From positions 184,775 to 248,774 of the forward strand of contig JANQBS010000033.1 in assembly GCA_033085395.1 (NCBI GenBank): a DNA stretch of 64,000 nucleotides, written 5' to 3'. Origin of the DNA: Xanthoparmelia taractica. Lineage: Eukaryota; Ascomycota; Lecanoromycetes; Lecanorales; Parmeliaceae. The notes under the pieces were generated by a model. It was not told the origin of the DNA, made no database searches, and was given only the letters and a program-made list of their open reading frames with translations. Positions 58,301-64,000 of this stretch are shown piece after piece; within the stretch, counting starts at the first letter, position 1; each line of letters starts with the position of its first letter. A program made the translations under genes and the position numbers.

Positions 58301-58868
58301 TGTGGAGGTCCCCCTATGTTCCAATGGCGAAAATCGAGCTGTAACCAACAGCAACCGTAATGAGTTTGTAGACTTTTACATCAAATACCTTCTCGATACC
58401 TCTGTCGCCCGTCAATACGAGCCCTTCAAACGTGGCTTTTTCACGGTTTGCGGAGGTAATGCGCTCTCGCTGTTCCGTCCTGAAGAGATTGAGCTCCTCG
58501 TAAGGGGTTCAGATGAGCCGCTAGATGTGGCGACACTGCGTGCGGTCGCCATCTATGACGGCTGGGGGAAAGGCACAAATGCATCCGATGAGCCTGTGGT
58601 TGACTGGTTCTGGAACGCCTTTGGAAAAGCTAGTGCCAAAGATCAGAGGAAGCTGTTGAGTTTCATTACTTCCAGCGACCGTATTCCGGCCATGGGCGCT
58701 ACCAGTCTGGTCATCAAGATCACGTGCCTTGGGGACCACAGCAATAGATTTCCCATAGCCAGGACATGTTTCAACATGCTAGGTTTGTACCGATATTGCG
58801 ATAGGAGTGTTTTGGAGGACAAGCTTTGGAGAGCGGTCATTGAGGGCGAAGGGTTTGGTATGAAGTGA
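55312..58868 (+). CDS. hul4: HECT-domain ubiquitin ligase, Hul4-like
   Basis: E3 ligase. Two exons, 55312-55885 and 55933-58868; 1169 residues. An N-terminal paired-Cys element (CMTCDSRVRWPRHLDVFRC then TVC) lies in a disordered region. The 47-nt intron joins SSRQ to VPYLSFDRTRQLIDQCISLY. The middle is helical with a Ser/Arg-rich stretch. The C-terminal HECT domain includes GEEGLDSGGLRKEWFLLLVR, YFNPNTFETSDQFFLVGAVL and the catalytic cysteine near residue 1137 in RTCFNMLGLYRY. The overall size and the Cys-rich N-terminus match fungal Hul4 rather than Rsp5 (no WW or C2 domains). Confidence 0.93.
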
Positions 58869-59490
58869 TAACTGGATCACGCTTGGATTGTTATGTTGGC
58901 TGCTTAGCCACGACACCGCGCAGTTCCTACCTCGACATGGAACGGTTGCCTTGACAGATATTTGATCGAAATCGTGGATTTTCAGATTTGGTGCACAGAC
59001 AGTGTGCCCGAGTTGCTTGACTTTCTTGGACCTCGATTCAGTTATGGGCCGTCCCTAGCGTAAAAGAAATCGTAATTGCCGTCTTCAGGGCGTCCATCCG
59101 CCAGCTTAGGTATTCAGAACAGTGTTGAAGTACAATCAATAGAGTTGTCCTATGTCTGGCTCAGCGACATGTGTACAACGTCATCAGTTTGTAACGACAC
59201 AGATCGGTCTTCACATAGGCACTATGTCAAACTGTAAAGCTAATCTGAATCGACATTCAATGACAGGTCACTGAAGCGAGTTCCTACAATGTATTCTGGA
59301 GCACGGGAGGAGGGTATACAGAATTCACGGCTCGGTTTGTTATGATTGATACGGAAAGTATCCCATGCAAGGGCTAGATCTAGGCATCAAGTGGAACCCT
59401 TTTGAGGCATTTACAACGACTAGGAGCGATTTCCCTACTTCTAGATGACACTCACGACAGGCCATCGCCCCACTAACGGCAATCTTAGGC
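58869..59490. other. Convergent 3' region of HUL4 and RPL15
   Basis: 622 bp, no gene seen. Confidence 0.4.
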
Positions 59491-60395
59491 TCAACGGTAA
59501 CGCCAGTATGACTCGGTATTGTGACGCTTCCATGTCTTTCTCCTGCCAGCCGTAGTCTTGTTAAATTTGTGGCCTCTACCCAGCCCACGAGACTTTTTGC
59601 CGGTTGCCGTGAGACCTCGAGATTCGCGATGCTGAACTTATGTTAGCTAGAAAGACCAGGAAGTGAGAGAAAGCAGCTTCACCTTGTGCACGGGCTTCAC
59701 GATCCAATTGATGCGAGGATCGCGGCGAATGGCCTTGTGCTGAGGGTCGACAAGGATGATCTCGAAATACTTGTAGGTCGAGTCTTGATTGATCCAGTAC
59801 GAGTTTAACACCCTTAGATTGGCGCAACGACGTCCCACACGTTCTTCGGCGGTGGACTTGAGTGAACGTTGATACTTCAGCTGGTTGATACCCTGGTTTG
59901 TGGGTTTGCCTTCGAGTTGCTTCAGATCAGCATCTCCACAAAGACAGGGGTAAGTCCCTTGAACTGACCGTAAGTAGCACCTTTGGGTGCAGGTCGCTTG
60001 CGTCCTCCACGACGGACACGCACGCGGTAGATGACATAGCCCTGCTTGGCCTTGTAGCCCAAACGACGGGCCTTGTCCGGACGAGATGGACGAGAAGCAC
60101 GGTGGATGACGTGCAATTGTCGAAGCTATATTGATGCACTCTCAGCAGCGTTCAACGAGTGTATAGCAAGACACAGTATGTGCCACAAGACTCTTCCCGG
60201 CCTTATGTAGGTTTCTTGTAAATCTTGTTTGAAGCATAGGGCCGTCTTACCTCCCAGCATCGGACGCGCAGCAGGAAACGGAGGACATCGGATTGTTTCT
60301 TCTTCTGAAGCTCTTCGACATCTGCGGGATATGTTAACCATACCTCAAGGAGTATTGCATACTGTGGGAGATCATTTACATTTGAGCGCTCCCAT
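59491..60395 (-). CDS. rpl15: 60S ribosomal protein L15 (eL15)
   Basis: Five exons: 60395-60380 (16 nt), 60321-60251, 60125-59969, 59909-59683, 59631-59491; 203 residues. The sequence starts [20 protein letters not shown] and continues [39 protein letters not shown] and [20 protein letters not shown]. Later segments are [20 protein letters not shown] and [19 protein letters not shown]. It ends [15 protein letters not shown]. Length and content are those of eL15. Introns are 58, 125, 59 and 51 nt; intron 3 uses donor GTCAGT. It is the last conventional gene before the AT-rich tract. Confidence 0.95.
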
Positions 60396-61079
60396 CTCTG
60401 ATCACTCTCTGTCAGCCTAAAGACAATCGGATGGTTATCATGAATGTCTTCAAGGCAAATAGTATGATCGGTAGAAATTCTCGGAAGGGAAACATACCTT
60501 GACGTGGTTGATAAGGATAGCGTGAGGTTCTTGCTGGAATCGGATTTGCATTTGTTGTGGGCGGCTCCGCGGCAACAGTTTATATAAGCGAAGCCTAGTA
60601 GGGCTGCACTTGCAGTAAACCTTTATCCCTTGAACCGGCTTTCTGGCAGCCATCAGGGAATATCGGGATCTATGCCTATAGAAGCTAGCAGTCGCTTGCT
60701 CATCAAATTGGAGACTCTCGCCTATTTTCGCCCCGTATTCCAGCTAACCTGATTCAGTAAGTGCCTTCAGAATGCAGCTCTTTTCGACGGTCAGGCTTAG
60801 AAGCAGCTATTTCTTCAAATTTAGGATACTTACACCCCTAATAGTGCTTGCTTCGATTGATACGCCTATTAGCCCAGTTGAATAAGTGCTAATAGAAGAG
60901 ATATCGTTGTTATTCTAAAAATTTGAATATTTGAATAGGGCAAATAGATCTACGCTCGTTAAAATGAGCCCTAGCCCTAAGTTTGATTTGAACCCTGATG
61001 GCCGCCAGATAGCCGGTTTAAGGGATAAGGTCTCGCTTGGTTTGTAAGGTTTATCGGCTTATAAGGTACGAGGTCCTTA
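60396..61079. other. RPL15 promoter region and transition to AT-rich DNA
   Basis: Intergenic. An open minus-strand frame at 60450-60653 has no recognisable content and likely lies in the RPL15 leader. Base composition falls in GC from about 60820 on. Confidence 0.45.
61046..61063 (+). repeat. Direct repeat copy 1 (AAGGTTTATCGGCTTATA)
   Basis: 18-nt segment repeated at 61301-61318 with one mismatch (T to C). Both copies precede AT-rich DNA. Confidence 0.7.
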
Positions 61080-61300
61080 GGAAACTTTTTTTTAGATAAG
61101 AAACAGGGCCTAAAGCTCTATAGAATAAAATCGATCTTTTCTCTCACTTTTTATTGATAGACTTTATAAAAGATACGTGAGAAATTCACTAAAAATCTAA
61201 ATAATAGAGACTTAGAATTAGAGCTAGTACTATATAAGAAAGCTTCTACTATATTATTAATTCTTTTCTACGCTAGTTACTAGTGTCGAGATATTAATAT

Positions 61301-61318
61301 AAGGTTTATCGGCCTATA
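61301..61318 (+). repeat. Direct repeat copy 2 (AAGGTTTATCGGCCTATA)
   Basis: Second copy, 255 bp from the first and ending 4 bp before the TA that flanks the inverted-repeat element. Confidence 0.7.
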
Positions 61319-61324
61319 CGATTA

Positions 61325-61595
61325 CGGGTCGGAAAGGTGTGGTATATTTAATGGTATGGGACAAGTTTTTCGAATACCATACCGAAAGGTATGGGATATC
61401 CCATACTCACATTGAGTTTTTAATAAATATATTACGTGATATTTTTTTATATTCTAAAAATACGTAAAAAGCTTAAGCGAACGCTTATGTAATTATAAAA
61501 TTCTATAAATAGATTAAAAAGATATAATTTTTTAAAAAAGTTAAAAAAAAGTTAAAAACGACTATATTCAACAGATACCACACCTTTCCGACCCG
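61325..61595. mobile_element. MITE-like element with 21-bp inverted ends and TA flanks
   Basis: A 21-bp perfect terminal inverted repeat starts CGGGTCGGAAAGGTGTGG (61325-61345), with its complement at 61575-61595. TA lies immediately outside each end (61323-61324 and 61596-61597), the target-site duplication of Tc1/mariner/Fot1-type transposons. Total length is 271 bp with no coding capacity. The outer ~70 bp retain TpG and CpA dinucleotides, unlike the surrounding tract. Confidence 0.75.
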
Positions 61596-61777
61596 TACAT
61601 ACGATCTATTTAGCTTCGGAATTTCTAGATCTTATAATTAAGATTTATGTAAGAATAGAAGCACTTAGCGTAGACTAATAGGACTCGCTTAACTCGCTTG
61701 CTAGACTATAGACTACGTAGTAAGGACGAGTATCTAGTATACTTGATAGAAGTCTTAAATACCTACGAATCTTCTTT

Positions 61778-61802
61778 TCCTTTCTTTCTTTCTTTCTTTC
61801 TT
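61778..61802. repeat. CTTT microsatellite
   Basis: About six tandem CTTT units within the AT-rich tract. Confidence 0.85.
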
Positions 61803-63920
61803 AGCTATTAGTTTACTTAATAATCTAGGTAATTATTCTAATATCTACATTTCTTAATCTCGCTAATTACTTAATTATTACGTAGCTTTATTAAAAAGAG
61901 ATCTTATTATCTTATAATTCTAATAGCTTCGTTCGCACGAAGCTATTTAATTAGCTATAATAAGTAATTCGCGAGCTAATTCTATTAACTTACGAAATAG
62001 AAACGTCTTATTATTAATTATTAGCGATATTTTTAATTAAATAAATAAAGGCAACGATTATAAAGATAACTCTCGTTAAATTATATCTACTTTATAATTA
62101 AGTTATTAAGATATTAATTATAGTATTAATACGAATTCTATTAATACTATCGACGGAAATAATAATCGCTAGAATATCGCACTTAATAACTTTATATTAA
62201 TAAACGAAAACTCTTATCTCGTAGACTTAATATAAATTTAACATTTTTAACTTTTAAAGCTTAATATTAAAAAATAATTAATTGTCGAAAAATTTAAGTT
62301 AATCGAAATATAAAATATATAAGAATATCGCCGCGAGTATAGCGACGATTATTATCACGATATAGTCGTAAGAAGATAAGCGTTATTAAAGTATATAATA
62401 CGTAATATCTTAATAATTATAACTCGACGATTATATTTATTCGAGATTATAAGAATTATATCGCTTTAATATCTCGTATCGACTTTCGAACGAATAAAGA
62501 AAAGACTCGTTAATCTTTTATTCTCTTAATCGATATTAAAAAGCAAATCTAAAGAAATACTCGAAATGCTATTCTATATAATATTAATAAATCTAGCTAA
62601 GAGAAATATAAGAAGTAATACTTAAATTAAGTTCGTAACTTAGTTATTAAGTCTTATAATATAGATTATTAATTAATTAAAGTAGTTATAAGAGACTAAT
62701 AGTCGATTATAAGCTTTAATAACTATCTTATTATACTATAATCGTAGCGAGATTATTATATAATCGATACGAAACGTATAAAAATTCTACGAGATAGAGT
62801 AATAGAGAAAATTTCTCTAAAAGTAATAAAGAAAACAACTTAATCTATTATCTATATCGTATTACTATAGTAATATTAAAATATTAAACAAAGACTACGA
62901 AGAATAAAGAAGCTATCTACTTTAAATAAGACTTATCTTAACGATAAGATAAATAATTAAAGAAGTAGTAATTAATAATATACGAAGTCTAAGAAATAAT
63001 ATATTAAGAATTAAAAGAATTAAAAGAAGAAGTTATTCTCTTCGATATTATAAGATTAAAAGTCTACGTAAATTAAATTTAAAGATAGCGACTCTAATAT
63101 TAAGTATAGAAGATCTCTTTTTAAAATTTAATACTTTAATTATAAATAGATAAGATATTATAAAAATTCGTCTAAATATTTAAATTATATTATAAATAAT
63201 AAAATACGTAATTAAAGTTTTAATAAGAGAAAAGATAAAGTTTAATACTCGTCGTTATAATATTAAATACGTTATCTATTAAATAACGATCTCGCTCTAT
63301 ATTACTAAGAGATAAAATCTTTATATCGTAATCTTTTATTAAAGAGACGTAAGTTTCTAAATCTAAGTATATATTAATTATAATACGCGCTATTAATAAT
63401 TATAAAATATTCTTATATAAGATATATAATTTAATATTTAATCTCGTAAATAATCGAGAAAGAAAGTAAGAGTAAATCTTAAAAACGTATATTATAAATA
63501 TACGAGAATACGACCTTATTCATAATTTTCCTTAAATCTATAATATCGATTCATATATTTATTAACGCGAGTAATTCTAGATTTATCGCGATTTTTTCGT
63601 AAATAATAAGAATTAAGAGAATATCGTAATAATAGATATCGAATAATTTGCGTTATTAATTAATATAGCAATTACGTATAATCTAAGATAAGCGTATATC
63701 GCACTCTCGTATTAGATCTTATCTAAAAGTAATAAAAATAGCTACAATAAAGCTATGCGATGTGACGTTATGTAGCTAAATAATCCTAGCGTATCTAATT
63801 AATTAGAGTGCGTATTAGAAGTCTTCTTAGAAGAGCTATCTAATAGCCTCAACACGTATAATTAAATCGAGTACTTTATAAATCTATTATCTAATAAGTT
63901 ATTAAAGAGCGATTTAACTT

Positions 63921-64000
63921 ATAGTTGTCACGAACGAATGGACGTGTAGTGGGATTGACTGCTTCCATTGACTGAATATGCTACGAAGGCTCTGAAAACT
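63921..64000. other. Return to normal base composition at the window end
   Basis: 80 bp of ordinary GC content, too short to assign. It begins TGTCACGAACG, which could be a retroelement boundary or simply unique DNA. Confidence 0.3.

Larger units (their letters stand above)
61080..63920. repeat. RIP-degraded AT-rich tract, probable dead transposable element
   Basis: About 2.8 kb of very AT-rich DNA without open frames. CpA and TpG dinucleotides are scarce, especially from about 61800 to 63700, while TpA is abundant and CpG persists (TCGCGAG, TACGTAA). That pattern is expected from RIP, which mutates CpA to TpA in repeated DNA. The original element can no longer be identified. Normal composition resumes near 63925 at TTGTCACGAACGAATGG. 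Confidence 0.8.

Noticed and set aside
60450..60653. Basic 67-residue open frame next to RPL15
   Set aside because: Looks like a ribosomal protein by charge only. The true RPL15 start is at 60395 and this frame cannot be joined to it.
63130..63180. Possible RIP-mutated gag zinc knuckle
   Set aside because: Tyr-x2-Tyr spacing at the start could be a mutated Cys-x2-Cys, but the last Cys would be six rather than four residues after the His position, so it does not fit the CCHC pattern.
1..64000. CRISPR array, bacterial defence genes, biosynthetic cluster or other new multi-gene system
   Set aside because: No spaced repeats, no polyketide, peptide-synthetase or terpene genes, and gene content is dispersed eukaryotic housekeeping; nothing supports such a claim.

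Overview
The window is nuclear DNA of a filamentous ascomycete (Pezizomycotina). Genes carry many short introns (mostly 45-125 nt, GT..AG, often with a CTAAC/CTGAC/CTAAT branch site). Both strands are used and GC is moderate. Several products are typical of this group: a fungal ADAM protease, Cyc8/Rcm-1, a Gep3-type GTPase and Hul4. The last 3 kb is a very AT-rich tract nearly devoid of CpA/TpG, the mark of repeat-induced point mutation (RIP). I cannot name the species; Leotiomycetes is a guess only. I rebuilt exon structures by hand, requiring reading-frame closure and matches to remembered family motifs. Those structures are inferences, not transcript evidence.

Layout. 0-9 kb: the C-terminal part of a Ser/Thr-rich single-pass membrane protein, a DUF427 protein, V-ATPase subunit c (VMA3), a mitochondrial mS38/Cox24-type protein and a G-protein alpha subunit. 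9.1-12.7 kb: a gene-poor stretch. 12.7-20.4 kb: a small AP-1-like bZIP factor, an unknown four-helix membrane protein and the Cyc8/Ssn6 TPR corepressor. 20.4-23 kb: a long intergenic region full of short TAAGGTA/TACCTTA motifs. 23-34.9 kb: an ADAM-like membrane metalloprotease, acetyl-CoA synthetase, a tricalbin-like SMP/C2 protein and GET2. 35.5-44.1 kb: a Pol iota-like Y-family polymerase, an unknown disordered protein and the COPII coat protein SEC31.

44.5-60.4 kb is compact. It holds a Cyp33-type RRM protein, an MLRQ/NDUFA4-like small mitochondrial protein, COX12, mitoribosomal MRP49 (mL61), an M20-family carbamoyl-amino-acid hydrolase, RPS10 (eS10), SDE2, the mitochondrial GTPase GEP3, the HECT ligase HUL4 and RPL15 (eL15). 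61.1-63.9 kb is the RIP-degraded tract, and inside it sits a 271-bp TA-flanked inverted-repeat element resembling a MITE.

The genes are mostly housekeeping functions: mitochondrial respiration and translation, vesicle traffic, ER membrane insertion, cytosolic ribosome, and transcription or signalling. Several lie head to head with short shared promoters: MLRQ-like/COX12, MRP49/M20 hydrolase, RPS10/SDE2 and SEC31/RRM. I see no biosynthetic cluster, defence island or CRISPR array, and I do not claim a new multi-gene system. The most interesting points are very small exons (7 nt in the polymerase, 13 nt in VMA3 and in the MLRQ-like gene), a start codon split by an intron in RPS10, a divergent promoter between two respiratory-chain genes carrying two TGAGTCA sites, and the MITE-like element in the RIP tract.
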